This document shows, in pieces, positions 37,114-47,200 of a stretch of 64,000 nucleotides of DNA. Source of the stretch: Pseudomonas capsici. Lineage in GTDB: Bacteria > Pseudomonadota > Gammaproteobacteria > Pseudomonadales > Pseudomonadaceae. The stretch lies in the NCBI RefSeq assembly GCF_017165765.1, contig NZ_JAFGZD010000012.1:62001-126000 (forward strand), written 5' to 3'. Position numbers and translations under genes: made by a program. Every line of letters begins with the position of its first letter. Position 1 is the first letter of the stretch. Below the pieces are notes generated by a model, which was given only the letters and a program-made list of their open reading frames with translations, did no database searches and was not told the origin of the DNA.

Positions 37114-38490
37114 ATGCAAGAACCGAAGAAAACCCGCGCCCGGTATCTGATCCTGCTCATGCTGTTTCTGGTGACCACGATCAACTTTGCCGATCGTGCA
37201 ACCATCTCCATTGCCGGGTCCAGTATCCAGAAAGACCTGGGCATCGACTCCATTACCCTCGGCTACATCTTTTCCGCTTTCGGTTGGGCCTATGTGCTTG
37301 GCCAGATCCCCGGCGGCTGGCTGCTGGACCGCTTCGGTTCCAAGAAGGTCTACGCGGCAAGCATCTTCACCTGGTCGCTGTTCACCCTGCTGCAGGGCTA
37401 TATCGGCGAGTTCGGGGTCGGCACGGCGGTGGTGGTGCTGATTCTGTTGCGCATGATGGTCGGCCTGGCCGAAGCGCCCTCCTTTCCGGGCAATGCGCGC
37501 ATCGTGGCGTCGTGGTTCCCGACCAAGGAACGGGGCACGGCCTCGGCCATTTTCAACTCGGCCCAATATTTCGCCACAGCCCTGTTCGCGCCGCTGATGG
37601 GCTGGATCGTCTACCGCTTCGGCTGGCAATACGTATTCATCTTCATGGGCGCCATAGGGATTGTGTTCTCGATGATCTGGCTGCGGGTCATCTACAGCCC
37701 GAAGGATCACCCGCTGGCCAATGCTGAAGAAGTCCGCTACATCGCCGAAAACGGCGGTCTGGTCGATCTCGATGACAAGAAAAAGAAAGCCGATGGTGGT
37801 CCGAAATGGGATTACATCCGCCAACTGCTTACCAACCGCATGATGGCCGGTGTCTACCTCGGGCAGTTCTGCATCAACTCGCTGACGTACTTCTTCCTGA
37901 CCTGGTTCCCTGTGTATCTGGTCCAGGAGCGCGGCATGACCATCCTCAAGGCCGGCCTTATCGCTTCGCTGCCTGCCGTCTGCGGCTTCCTGGGCGGTGT
38001 GCTGGGCGGCGTGTTCTCCGACATGCTGCTGCGACGTGGCAACTCCCTGAGCGTGGCGCGTAAAACGCCTATCGTCGTCGGCATGCTGCTGTCGATGTCG
38101 ATGATCATCTGCAACTACGTCGAAGCCGACTGGATGGTCGTGGCATTCATGGCGCTGGCCTTTTTCGGCAAGGGCGTCGGTGCGCTGGGCTGGGCCGTGG
38201 TATCCGATACCTCGCCCAAACAGATCGCCGGTCTGGCTGGCGGCCTGTTCAACACCATCGGCAACCTGTCCTCGATCAGTACCCCTATCGTGATCGGCTA
38301 CATCATTGCCGCCACCGGCTCGTTCAAAATGGCTCTGGTCTTTGTCGGAGCCAACGCCTTGATCGCCGCCATCAGCTACCTGTTCATCGTGGGCGATATC
38401 AAGCGCATTCATCTCAAGGGGATCAGCGATCCGCTGGAAGACAGAGCGGCGCAGGCCGATGCACCAGCGGCCCCTCACACTCCCCGCTGA
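37114..38490 (+). CDS. gudP: MFS D-glucarate/D-galactarate transporter (GudP-type)
   Basis: A 458-aa major facilitator of the anion:cation symporter family with about 12 membrane segments. Typical features are INFADRATISIAG at the first helix, GWAYVLGQIPGGWLLDRFGSKK (helix 2-3 loop) and RMMVGLAEAPSFPGNARIVASWFP. I start it at the ATG at 37114 (MQEPKKTRARY), with GGGAG eight bases upstream; an in-frame ATG at 37060 lies close behind the operators and lacks a clear ribosome site. It is 25 bp from glucarate dehydratase, so the two form an operon for uptake and dehydration of aldaric acids found in plant tissue. Confidence 0.88.
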   Translation: MQEPKKTRARYLILLMLFLVTTINFADRATISIAGSSIQKDLGIDSITLGYIFSAFGWAYVLGQIPGGWLLDRFGSKKVYAASIFTWSLFTLLQGYIGEFGVGTAVVVLILLRMMVGLAEAPSFPGNARIVASWFPTKERGTASAIFNSAQYFATALFAPLMGWIVYRFGWQYVFIFMGAIGIVFSMIWLRVIYSPKDHPLANAEEVRYIAENGGLVDLDDKKKKADGGPKWDYIRQLLTNRMMAGVYLGQFCINSLTYFFLTWFPVYLVQERGMTILKAGLIASLPAVCGFLGGVLGGVFSDMLLRRGNSLSVARKTPIVVGMLLSMSMIICNYVEADWMVVAFMALAFFGKGVGALGWAVVSDTSPKQIAGLAGGLFNTIGNLSSISTPIVIGYIIAATGSFKMALVFVGANALIAAISYLFIVGDIKRIHLKGISDPLEDRAAQADAPAAPHTPR

Positions 38491-38515
38491 CTCACAACAA
38501 GAAGGACTTTGATTC

Positions 38516-39871
38516 ATGACTGTTCAGACTTCAAATCAGGCAACACACGGCGCACCGGTCATCACAGAGCTGCAGGTCGTTCCCGTTGCGGGCCACGACA
38601 GTATGCTGCTCAACCTCAGTGGTGCCCATAGCCCGTATTTCACACGAAACGTACTGATCCTCAAGGACAACGCCGGCCATATCGGCGTCGGCGAAGTGCC
38701 GGGCGGCGAAGGCATTCGCAAGACCCTGGAAGATGCCAGGGATCTGCTGATCGGTCAGTCCATCGGCAATTATCAGCACCTGCTCAAGCAGGTCCGCACA
38801 GCCTTTGCCGATCGCGACATCGGCGGACGTGGCCTGCAGACCTTCGACCTGCGTATCACCATCCATGCGGTCACTGCCGTGGAGTCGGCCCTGCTGGATC
38901 TGCTTGGCCAGCATCTGGAGGTGCCGGTGGCCGCCCTGCTCGGCGAAGGCCAGCAACGGGATGCGGTGGAAATGCTGGGTTACCTGTTCTATGTCGGCGA
39001 CCGCACCCGGACCGATCTGGCCTATCGCTCGGAGGCCGATGCCGATAACGCCTGGTTCCGCCTGCGCAATGAGGAAGCATTGACTCCGGAAAAGATCGTC
39101 AGCCTGGCTGAAGCAGCCTACGAGCGTTATGGCTTCAAGGATTTCAAACTCAAGGGCGGCGTGTTACGTGGTGATGAGGAAATCGAAGCGGTCACCGCCC
39201 TGGCCGAGCGTTTCCCGCAGGCGCGCATCACCCTGGACCCGAATGGTGCCTGGTCATTGAAAGAAGCCATCCGCCTGTGCCGGGACCAGCATCATGTGCT
39301 GGCTTACGCCGAAGACCCGTGTGGTGCGGAAAACGGCTTCTCCGGTCGTGAGGTCATGGCCGAGTTCCGTCGCGCCACGGGTTTGCGCACTGCAACCAAC
39401 ATGATCGCGACCGACTGGCGTCAGATGGGTCACGCCATTCAATTGCAGTCGGTGGATATTCCGCTGGCCGACCCGCACTTCTGGACCATGCAAGGCTCGG
39501 TACGTGTGGCACAGATGTGCAACGAGTGGGGGCTGACCTGGGGCTCGCACTCCAATAACCACTTCGATATTTCCCTGGCGATGTTCACCCAGGTCGCGGC
39601 TGCCGCTCCTGGCCAGATCACGGCCATCGACACCCACTGGATCTGGCAGGATGGACAGCGCCTGACCAGAGAACCGCTGAAAATCGAGGGAGGACTTGTG
39701 GCCGTGCCGAAAAAGCCGGGCCTCGGGATCGAACTGGATATGGACGCTCTGCAAAAGGCCCATGAAGTCTACAAAGGTATGGGCCTGGGTGCCCGTGACG
39801 ACGCCACGGCCATGCAGTACCTGATTCCAGACTGGACGTTCAACAACAAGCAGCCTTGCCTGGTGCGCTGA
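38516..39871 (+). CDS. gudD: Glucarate dehydratase
   Basis: A 451-aa cytoplasmic enolase-superfamily enzyme that converts D-glucarate to 5-keto-4-deoxyglucarate. The catalytic Lys motif is FKLKGG, metal ligands appear in TLDPNGAW, YAEDPCG and TATNMIATDW, and the His of the His-Asp dyad is in GSHSNNHFD; the GAEDPCG-like and SNNH blocks are characteristic of GudD. The length matches the family. AAGAAGGA gives a strong ribosome site. It is the last gene of the operon before the terminator. The downstream 5-keto-4-deoxyglucarate pathway genes are not in this window. Confidence 0.93.
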   Translation: MTVQTSNQATHGAPVITELQVVPVAGHDSMLLNLSGAHSPYFTRNVLILKDNAGHIGVGEVPGGEGIRKTLEDARDLLIGQSIGNYQHLLKQVRTAFADRDIGGRGLQTFDLRITIHAVTAVESALLDLLGQHLEVPVAALLGEGQQRDAVEMLGYLFYVGDRTRTDLAYRSEADADNAWFRLRNEEALTPEKIVSLAEAAYERYGFKDFKLKGGVLRGDEEIEAVTALAERFPQARITLDPNGAWSLKEAIRLCRDQHHVLAYAEDPCGAENGFSGREVMAEFRRATGLRTATNMIATDWRQMGHAIQLQSVDIPLADPHFWTMQGSVRVAQMCNEWGLTWGSHSNNHFDISLAMFTQVAAAAPGQITAIDTHWIWQDGQRLTREPLKIEGGLVAVPKKPGLGIELDMDALQKAHEVYKGMGLGARDDATAMQYLIPDWTFNNKQPCLVR

Positions 39872-39916
39872 TCGACTCACACTTGCAGATCCAAAACTGG
39901 CCACTCAGTTGGCAGC

Positions 39917-39947
39917 CGGCGCACAGCCCCCTTGTGCGCCGTTTTTT
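39917..39947 (+). terminator. Rho-independent terminator after gudD
   Basis: CGGCGCACA (39917-39925) and TGTGCGCCG (39933-39941) form a perfect 9-bp GC-rich stem with a 7-base loop, followed by six T residues (39942-39947). It lies 46 bp after the gudD stop. Confidence 0.93.
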
Positions 39948-40196
39948 ATCAAGGCCTGCAGAGGCTCGACGTATATTCTGCAAAAGTCGCAAATATGTAA
40001 CAGGATGCGTACAAGATCTGAGACACAGCCTCGCTCCTGGAAGCTAAAAACGACTTCATATAGAAGCTACAAGCTGTTGATTCAATAAGGCTATCGCGAA
40101 AAAGATCAAGTCCTCTCTCCCTGTCGCCAGCGGTCAAAAGCCCGGCATTTCCTTATCTCAAATTGTATATACAAGCAATCACGTACATTCATATTC
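39948..40196. promoter_or_regulatory. Upstream region of the luxR-type gene with a 12-bp palindrome
   Basis: With the terminator before it, this is a gene-free stretch of about 325 bp (39872-40196). I see no convincing small gene. It is more AT-rich than its surroundings and ends with the perfect palindrome TTGTATATACAA (40163-40174), 22 bp upstream of the GTG at 40197. This could be a regulator site or include a -10 element; TTGTATACAA-like palindromes are bound by GntR/FCD-type regulators in other systems. Confidence 0.45.
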
Positions 40197-40928
40197 GTGA
40201 CCGAGGTCTCTTTATCCGCGTCGAAAACCTGTCCCAGCTACATCATCATGGATGACAAAATGCCACATACCCTATTTCCGCAAATTGGCAGTGTCATGGC
40301 CAATATTGGTACTCGGAATTTCTCGCGCGCGTTTCTTGAGCTGATAAACAAGCAGCTTGGCATCGATGCCGCACATCTTCACGCACTGCCACAACCGCTG
40401 CAATCCGGGCTCGCCAGCGCTCGGGCGATGCTTGACGAAACCGTCACCTCAGCGCGCGCCCTCAGTATGTTCACGGATTCTGTCCACCTCTATCCGATGC
40501 AGGAGTCCAATGGTTACTGCTGCCGAATCACGGTGTTTCGTGCGCCTCCTTCACCCTGTTTCTCGGCTGGCGAGCGTCGCCGCTTGAAAGACATCTCGCC
40601 TTTCCTGTTCTCGATCCTCGAGAAACATGTGGAAACCTTGCAGTCGATCCAGTCCAGAGCCGAGGCGAACAAGACTGAAAGCCTCGAAGACCGTTTCCAC
40701 GAACGTCTTCGCGAAACCGGCCTGAAGCTTTCCGAGCGCGAAACACAGGTCTGTCTTGGGCTGCTGGCCGGGCATACGGCTCTGGAGCAGGCCGAACGCC
40801 TGACCCTGAAGGTCAATACCGTAGGCAGTTATCAGCGTCGCGCCGCCGTCAAGCTGGGGATCAGCGGGCGCAACTCACTGATGCGCTGGATGTATGCGTC
40901 GTCCGAAGGCATTTCCATCGCCAACTGA
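40197..40928 (+). CDS. LuxR-type regulator flanking the lipopeptide cluster
   Basis: A protein of up to 243 aa with a C-terminal LuxR/GerE-type helix-turn-helix (LSERETQVCLGLLAG, NTVGSYQRRAAVKLGISGR). The N-terminal part shows no autoinducer-binding motif that I recognise, as is usual for the LuxR-type regulators that flank Pseudomonas lipopeptide operons. Its position beyond macB, convergent to it, is the place where a second luxR gene commonly lies in such clusters, so control of cichofactin genes is likely. The start is uncertain: GTG 40197, ATG 40248 (MDDKMPH) and ATG 40260 are in frame and none has a strong ribosome site. Confidence 0.82.
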   Translation: MTEVSLSASKTCPSYIIMDDKMPHTLFPQIGSVMANIGTRNFSRAFLELINKQLGIDAAHLHALPQPLQSGLASARAMLDETVTSARALSMFTDSVHLYPMQESNGYCCRITVFRAPPSPCFSAGERRRLKDISPFLFSILEKHVETLQSIQSRAEANKTESLEDRFHERLRETGLKLSERETQVCLGLLAGHTALEQAERLTLKVNTVGSYQRRAAVKLGISGRNSLMRWMYASSEGISIAN

Positions 40929-40959
40929 GGCCTGGAACTGCCCTCGGACGCAGGCCTCA
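40926..40959. terminator. Inverted repeat containing both convergent stop codons
   Basis: TGAGGCCTG (40926-40934) and CAGGCCTCA (40951-40959) form a perfect 9-bp inverted repeat with a 16-base loop. The left arm begins with the TGA of the luxR-type gene and the right arm ends with the TGA of macB on the other strand. A bidirectional terminator is plausible, although no T-run follows. Confidence 0.5.
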
Positions 40960-42969
40960 ATCCCGCGCCAACGCTTCGATCGGATCAAGCCTTGCCGCAT
41001 TGCGTGCCGGTACAAAGCCGAACAGCACGCCAATCAATGTCGAACAGGCGAAGGCGGTGACGATCGAGGCGGGTGAGAAGACCATTTCCCACTGTTTGAC
41101 GAACAGCGTGAACAGGTAGCCGATCCCGTAAGACAGGGCGATACCGATTACCCCGCCGATCAGGCACACCATCACAGCCTCCACCAGAAACTGCTGGCGG
41201 ATATCCGACTGGCGAGCACCGACAGCCATGCGGATACCGATCTCACGAGTCCGCTCGGTCACCGACACCAGCATGATGTTCATTACCCCGATACCACCGA
41301 CCACCAGGGAAATCACCGCAATCAGCGACAGCAGCAAGGTCAGCGAGCGGCTGGTTTTCTGCACGGTCTGCATGACGCTGTCGAGGTTGTTGGTGAAGAA
41401 GTCCTTGGTGCCGTGGCGCTGCAGCATGAGGGCCTTGATCTCTTCCTCCACCTGCTTGCTCGGCATGCCATCCTTGACCCGCACGCTGATGCTGTCCAGA
41501 TGGCGCTGGCCCAGCACACGACCGGCAGCGGTTTCGTAGGGCATCCAGATATTCAGGGTATTGCCGGCGATGAACAGGTTCTTGTGATCGCTGGTCACGC
41601 CAATCACCGTACAGGGCAGATTGCCGATCAGGATCACCTGCCCCAACGGATTGACGCCCGGCCCGAACAGCCGCTGCGCGGTGTTGTGGTCGAGCACCAC
41701 CACCTGGGCCTGACGCCGGGCGTCCTGTTCGTTGAAGGTGATGCCTGCCGCCAGTTGGATGTTGCGCACCTGGAAGTAACGACTGCTGACACCATTGAGC
41801 TGGGCATCGACGTCAATGTTGCGGTAGCGCACCAGCATGCTGCGACCGACCACCGGCGTGGCGCTGTCGATGTAATACATCTGGTTGAGTGCCGTGACAT
41901 CCGATGGCAACAGGGTCTCGATGGATTTGGCCCGACTGTCACCGAAGTTACTGCCGGCATAGATATCGATGGTATTGCTGCCGATGGCCTGGATGTCCTT
42001 GAGCACATAGCGCTTGGCACCTTCACCGATGGCCGAGATGGACACCACCGAAGTGATGCCGATGATGATCCCGAGCATGGTCAGCAAGGTGCGCATGCGG
42101 TGCGAGATCAGGGCGATCCAGGCCATGTTGAAGGCTTCGCGGAACAGACCGAGGCTGACGCCCAGGCGTCGGGACGCGCCCGCATGCTGCAATTGCGCTT
42201 CGGGCTCAGGTGCCGCCTGTGCCTTTTGCGCCGTGCGCTGGTCACTGATGATCTCGCCATCACTGACTTCGATGATGCGCTCGGCGTTGGCGGCGACCTT
42301 GGGATCGTGGGTAACCAGAATCACTGTATGACCGAGGCCGTGCAGCTCCAGAAGGATGTTCATGACCTCCTTGCCGCTGGCGGTATCCAGGGCACCGGTG
42401 GGTTCGTCGGCCAGAATCACCTGGCCGCCGTTCATCAGGGCACGAGCAATACTCACCCGCTGCTGCTGACCACCGGACATCTGGCTCGGCCTGTGCGACA
42501 GATGCCCGCTCAGGCCCAGGCGCGCCAGCAACTCTTCGGCCCGTTTATGCCGTTGCGCCTGGGATTTGCCGGCGTATACAGCCGGAATCTCGACGTTGCG
42601 CACGGCATCCAGGTGCGGCAGCAAGTGATAGCGCTGGAAAATGAAACCGAAATGGTCGCGACGCAACGCCGCCAGTTCCTCGTCGTCGAGATCTCGGGTT
42701 TCCTGGCCGTTGACCTTGTAGCTGCCGCCACTGGCATGGTCCAGACAACCGAGGATGTTCATCAGCGTCGATTTGCCCGAGCCCGAAGCGCCGATGATCG
42801 CCACCAGCTCGCCTGCATGAATCGACAGATCGATATGCTTGAGGGCCAGAAACTCGCGGTCTCCGGCCATGAAACTGCGGCTCACACCTTGCAGGTGCAG
42901 GATCGGGCTGCCCGTATCGATCGTCGTCTCGTGCAGAGCTGCAACCTCTACCTTCTGGTTCATGCTCAT
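40957..42969 (-). CDS. macB: MacB-type lipopeptide exporter, ATPase-permease
   Basis: A 670-aa half transporter: N-terminal ATPase with Walker A GASGSGKST, signature MSGGQQQR, Walker B VILADEPTGALD and a switch His (VTHD); then a membrane helix after about residue 285, a large periplasmic domain, and three C-terminal helices (LTLLLSLIAVISLVVGGIGVMNIMLVSVTERTREIG is the conserved FtsX-like block, here split into its core parts). With MacA and an outer-membrane channel encoded elsewhere it would export the lipopeptide. It overlaps macA by 4 bp. MacAB pairs downstream of the terminal synthetase are standard in syringafactin and cichofactin loci. Confidence 0.93.
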   Translation of the reverse strand: MSMNQKVEVAALHETTIDTGSPILHLQGVSRSFMAGDREFLALKHIDLSIHAGELVAIIGASGSGKSTLMNILGCLDHASGGSYKVNGQETRDLDDEELAALRRDHFGFIFQRYHLLPHLDAVRNVEIPAVYAGKSQAQRHKRAEELLARLGLSGHLSHRPSQMSGGQQQRVSIARALMNGGQVILADEPTGALDTASGKEVMNILLELHGLGHTVILVTHDPKVAANAERIIEVSDGEIISDQRTAQKAQAAPEPEAQLQHAGASRRLGVSLGLFREAFNMAWIALISHRMRTLLTMLGIIIGITSVVSISAIGEGAKRYVLKDIQAIGSNTIDIYAGSNFGDSRAKSIETLLPSDVTALNQMYYIDSATPVVGRSMLVRYRNIDVDAQLNGVSSRYFQVRNIQLAAGITFNEQDARRQAQVVVLDHNTAQRLFGPGVNPLGQVILIGNLPCTVIGVTSDHKNLFIAGNTLNIWMPYETAAGRVLGQRHLDSISVRVKDGMPSKQVEEEIKALMLQRHGTKDFFTNNLDSVMQTVQKTSRSLTLLLSLIAVISLVVGGIGVMNIMLVSVTERTREIGIRMAVGARQSDIRQQFLVEAVMVCLIGGVIGIALSYGIGYLFTLFVKQWEMVFSPASIVTAFACSTLIGVLFGFVPARNAARLDPIEALARD

Positions 42970-44117
42970 GACCCCGCCACGGTCGCTGACGGATCGGCGA
43001 TGACAACCTGGTCACCTTCGGCGAGTCCGTCCTTGATCTCCACCTGAACGTTATTGTTGATACCGGTCTGAACCTTGCGCTCCTGGGCGAAACCGTTCTT
43101 GTCCAGTACGCGTACGGTGTAGACACCTTCGGCATCGCGTCTACCCAGCGCCGCCACCGGCATGCTCAGGGCACTTTTGGCGGTGTCGAGGACGATCCGC
43201 ACCTGGGCGGTCATGGAGATGCGCAGGCGATGATCGGGGTTCGGCACTTCAAACAGCGCGTTATAGAAAACTGCAGAGTTCTGCTTGCTGGACGAACCGC
43301 TGCCTTCGGTTTCCAGATAGTCCTGAGGCGCGGGCTCGGTACCGCGCAGCGTGGCGTAGTAACGCTTGTCTTCACCCAGAATCGTGAAATAGACCTCCTG
43401 CCCGGTGCTGATGTGGATCACATCGGCTTCGGAAACCTGAGCCTTGATAGTCATGGTGTCCAGATCCGCCAGTTTGAGCAGGACCGGCGCGAGTTGCTGA
43501 GCGATGACGGTCTGGCCTTCCTGAGTCACGATCCCCACCACGTCGCCATCGATAGGCGCGACGATCCGGGTGTAGCCCAGATTGACCTTGGCCGTGTCGA
43601 TCTGCACCTGGGCGCTTTTGATCTGCGCATCCAGCGCACTGACGTTGGCCTGCTGGACTTCATAGTCCGACTCGGCATTCTCGAAGTCCTGACGGGAAAT
43701 AGACTGATCGGTCTGTAATTCCTTGTAGCGATCATACAGACGCTTGGCCTGCTTCATCTGGGCACGGGCCGAGAGTCGGTCGGCCTGCAGTTTTTCCTCG
43801 TCCACCTCGGCCTGGCGCAAGGTGTTACGCAATACCAGAGGGTCGATTTCAGCCAGCCACTGACCTTTCTTGACCTTGTCTCCCAGCTTGACCTTGAGCG
43901 ACTTCAACTGCCCGGAAACCTGGGCACCGACGTCCACCTGCTTGATGCCTTCCAGCACGCCTGTCGCCAATACGGCGTTCTCGATGTCGCTACGCTCGAC
44001 CTTGGCGGTGATATAGGTCGGCGGCTTGGCCGGCGCTTCGATGGCATAAAACACGATACCCGCGGCCAATACCAGGGCAGTACCCAATCCAACCTTACGC
44101 AATTTCGACTTGTTCAT
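42966..44117 (-). CDS. macA: MacA-type periplasmic adaptor of the lipopeptide exporter
   Basis: A 383-aa membrane-fusion protein: one N-terminal membrane anchor (LGTALVLAAGIVFYAI), lipoyl-like half motifs (VLEGIKQVDVGAQVSGQLKSL and IVAPIDGDVVGIVTQEGQTV), a coiled-coil hairpin between about residues 95 and 170, and a beta-barrel domain. It would bridge MacB to an outer-membrane TolC-type channel. It lies 117 bp after the terminal lipopeptide synthetase with a hairpin in between, so it is probably co-transcribed. Confidence 0.92.
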   Translation of the reverse strand: MNKSKLRKVGLGTALVLAAGIVFYAIEAPAKPPTYITAKVERSDIENAVLATGVLEGIKQVDVGAQVSGQLKSLKVKLGDKVKKGQWLAEIDPLVLRNTLRQAEVDEEKLQADRLSARAQMKQAKRLYDRYKELQTDQSISRQDFENAESDYEVQQANVSALDAQIKSAQVQIDTAKVNLGYTRIVAPIDGDVVGIVTQEGQTVIAQQLAPVLLKLADLDTMTIKAQVSEADVIHISTGQEVYFTILGEDKRYYATLRGTEPAPQDYLETEGSGSSSKQNSAVFYNALFEVPNPDHRLRISMTAQVRIVLDTAKSALSMPVAALGRRDAEGVYTVRVLDKNGFAQERKVQTGINNNVQVEIKDGLAEGDQVVIADPSATVAGS

Positions 44118-44193
44118 AGATGCCTACTGATACTTGAAGATCGCGCCCACCAGACGGGGCGGCAACTGACTGTTCGGTGTTCTGTGCGGCAGA

Positions 44194-44219
44194 GCTTCCC
44201 GCCCTTATCGGCGGGAAGC
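44194..44219. repeat. Perfect 10-bp hairpin between synthetase and macA
   Basis: GCTTCCCGCC (44194-44203) pairs with GGCGGGAAGC (44210-44219) around a 6-base loop. No U-run follows in the direction of transcription (minus), so complete termination is unlikely; partial attenuation or protection of the 3' end of the 18-kb synthetase message is possible. Confidence 0.6.
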
Positions 44220-44234
44220 GCCTTCTTCATGGCC

Positions 44235-47200
44235 TCATGACAGCGTTTCCTCAACATCGACTGTCAGCCTGTCGTACCACCATGCCGCGAGGCTGTAGAC
44301 GTCTGGCGCCTTGAGGATGCTGAAGTGATTGCCCGGGCCATCCCAGACCGTCAGTTGCGGCAACAGGTGTTGCCAGCCGACGGCCATGGCGGCGTGCTCG
44401 ATCAGGTTGGCTTCGGCGTCCAGGCGCGTGTCCGTCACCCGAACCAGACTGGCCGGGCCGGTATAGCCCGGACCTGGCCGGTACACGGTGCGCAAGGCCG
44501 TAGCAAAGGTGCGGAAAATGCCGTGCAGTGCCTGAGGTGCCATACGTGCCGGCAACAGACCGACACGAACCATGGCTTCCTGCAGCAAGCGCAGTTGGGT
44601 GGCATCATCGCCATCGATGAAGGCTTGCTGGTCCAGATCCAGACGCTTGCCGCTGGAAATCTGCAGCGCCTCGATCAGTTCCTTCAACGCCGCCGTGGTG
44701 GTGTAAGGCTTGCTGAGCACGCCGTCACCGCCGGGGGCTTCGCTGTCGATCAGGGTCAGGGAAACCACTTCCCGGCCACGCGCCTGGAGCTTCACGGCCA
44801 TGGCATGAGCCGCCCAGCCGCCAAAGGAATGGCCGACCAGATGCAGCGGACCTTGCGGATAGAAATCCTCGATCTCCTGCAGATAACGCTCTGCCGCGGC
44901 CTCGACCTGGCTGTGAGGAACGCTGCGCCCGTCCAGGCCACGCGGTTGCAGGCCATGGATCGGCCAGTCCGGCCCGAAAGCCTCCACCAGACCGATAAAG
45001 CTGGTGACGCTGTCACCGGCACCCGGTACGCAGAACAGCGGCGTCTTGCCATTCTTGCCGCTCTGGATCGCCAGCAAGGCCTGATAACCAGGCACTGCCG
45101 GAGCCTTGGCAGGCTCAGCCGCCAGCACCTGAGCGATGGCCTGACCGAGCACCTGCACATGAGGTGCCTGCATCATGGTCTGGTGATCGCCCGGCACATC
45201 GAGGCTGTGCAGCTGTCCGGGCTGCAGGACCTCGGCCCAGCCCAGAGTCGCGCTGGTCCCGGTCGGAGCCAGCGGACGCTCCTCGGCGCGGAACTGATGC
45301 ACCGCCAAGGTGATGGGTTCCAGCCGGTAATGAGCCAGGGCATGCCCATGGGCCACTTCCCGCTCCAGGAAGTGCTGCAGTTGCTGATCGCTGGCCTGAG
45401 CCAGTTCAGGATGCAGCAGTTGTTCGTCGCGGCACAGCAATAGCAGCGCCTCGAAGCCCGGCATTGCAGGCTGTTCCAGAATGGAAGCCAGACGCGCCAG
45501 AGGTGCGACTCCTGCCTCGCCCTGAGCCTTCCAGTGCGCGGTGCAGTGGGACAGCAGTTGCCGCTCCAGCAGATTCGGCCCTTGCCAGCGCGCCTTGCCC
45601 TGATCGGTCAGACGCGGCACATAGCTGTCGAGCAGGCCAAGGAAATCGACCTTCTCGTCCATGCCCAGCAATTGCGTGGCAACCTCATAGGCCAGCACTC
45701 CACCGAACGACCAGCCGGCCAGGCGGTACGGGCCATGTGCCTGCACGCCGCGAATCAGACCTACCAGACGCGCCGCCAGACCTTCCATGGTGCGCAACTG
45801 CGGTTGCCCCAGACCGATGCCCGGCAATCCGTAGATCGGGAAGTCGCCTTGCAGATGGCGGCCCAACACCGGGAAGTAAGCATCCAGACCGGTGAAGTCA
45901 TGAATCAGGAACAGCGGCGGCTGTGTGCCGTTCGCCCGTACGGTAATGACATCTTCGGCTTCTGTCGGCCCTGCCGGACGCTGATCCAGCAGACCGGCCA
46001 GCGCAGCGATGCTGGAGTGCTGGAACAGCTCGGCCAGGGTCAGCGGTACGCCGGACTTCTGGATCAGGCTGACCAGACGGATTGCCGACAGCGAATGACC
46101 ACCCAGTTCGAAGAAGCTGTCATGGCGCCCTACTCGCTCGACTTCCAGCACTTCGGCCCACAGCTCGGCCAGACGTTGCTCCAGCGGCGTCGCAGGCGCC
46201 TGATAGGTGGCAGTCGCCATGGCGTCCAGGCTTGGCACCGGCAGCGCACGGCGATCGACCTTGCCGTTCTGGGTCAGCGGCAGTGCATCGAGACCGACAT
46301 AGGCGGCGGGTACCATGTATTCCGGCAAGCGACCCAGCAGATGGGTACGCAACACACTGCCGTCGAGTTCAGGATCGAGACGCGTGAAATACGCCACCAG
46401 ACGCAAGGCACCCTGCTCCAGACGCTGGGTAGTGACCACCACTTCACCGATGCCCGGGCACAGAGCCAGTTGCTGCTCGATTTCGCCCAGTTCGATACGC
46501 ACGCCACGGATCTTCACCTGATCGTCGTTGCGACCCAGGTATTCCAGGGTTCCGTCGGCCAGCCAGCGCACCAGGTCGCCGGTACGGTACATCCGCGCAG
46601 CGGGCTGTTCGGCGAACGGGTCGTCCAGGAAGCGCTCGGCGGTCAGGTCCGGGCGGTTCAGATAGCCACGGGCAACACCGGCACCGCCGATGTACAACTC
46701 GCCCGGCACACCCAGCGGCACCGGCTGCTGACGTTCGTTCAGCACATAGAGACGGGCATTGCTCACCGGCTTGCCGATATGCAGCACGCCGCCCACTTCC
46801 ATGGTCCCGGAACTGGCCACGACCGTGGTTTCGGTCGGACCGTAGTTGTTCACCACGGCAAAGCCCGGATCGCGGTTGAAGTTGCGCAACCGGTCGCCAC
46901 CGATCAGCAAGGTGCGCAGGGTCGGATGACGCAGTTCGCGGCTGAACGCGTACTCGGCCACCGGCGTCGGCAGGAAGGACACTTGCAGCGGCTGAGCAAG
47001 CCACCAGTCCAGCAGCGTATCGAGCTGTTCGTTTTCCACCTCGGCCGGTGGAATGTGCAGCACGGCACCGGCGCACAGGGCCGGCCAGATCTCCCAGGCC
47101 GTAGCATCGAAGCCAAAGCCGGCCACGCTGGCGGTGTGGCTGCCGGCGTGCAGGTCGAAGGCCTGGCAATGCCAGTCCACCAGATTGTTCAGGGTGTGGT

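Noticed and set aside
37075..38517. A 480-codon minus-strand frame opposite the transporter
   Set aside because: It is His-, Gln- and Asp-rich with no domain and exactly shadows gudP, which has 12 membrane segments and a ribosome site.
39949..40137. A 62-codon minus-strand frame in the gap before the luxR-type gene
   Set aside because: No ribosome site, no recognisable motif, and the region is AT-rich non-coding in character.
44235..46000. Second thioesterase as an assembly duplication
   Set aside because: The two TE domains have different sequences (GWSFGG and GHSFGG), and tandem TEs are the rule in Pseudomonas lipopeptide synthetases.
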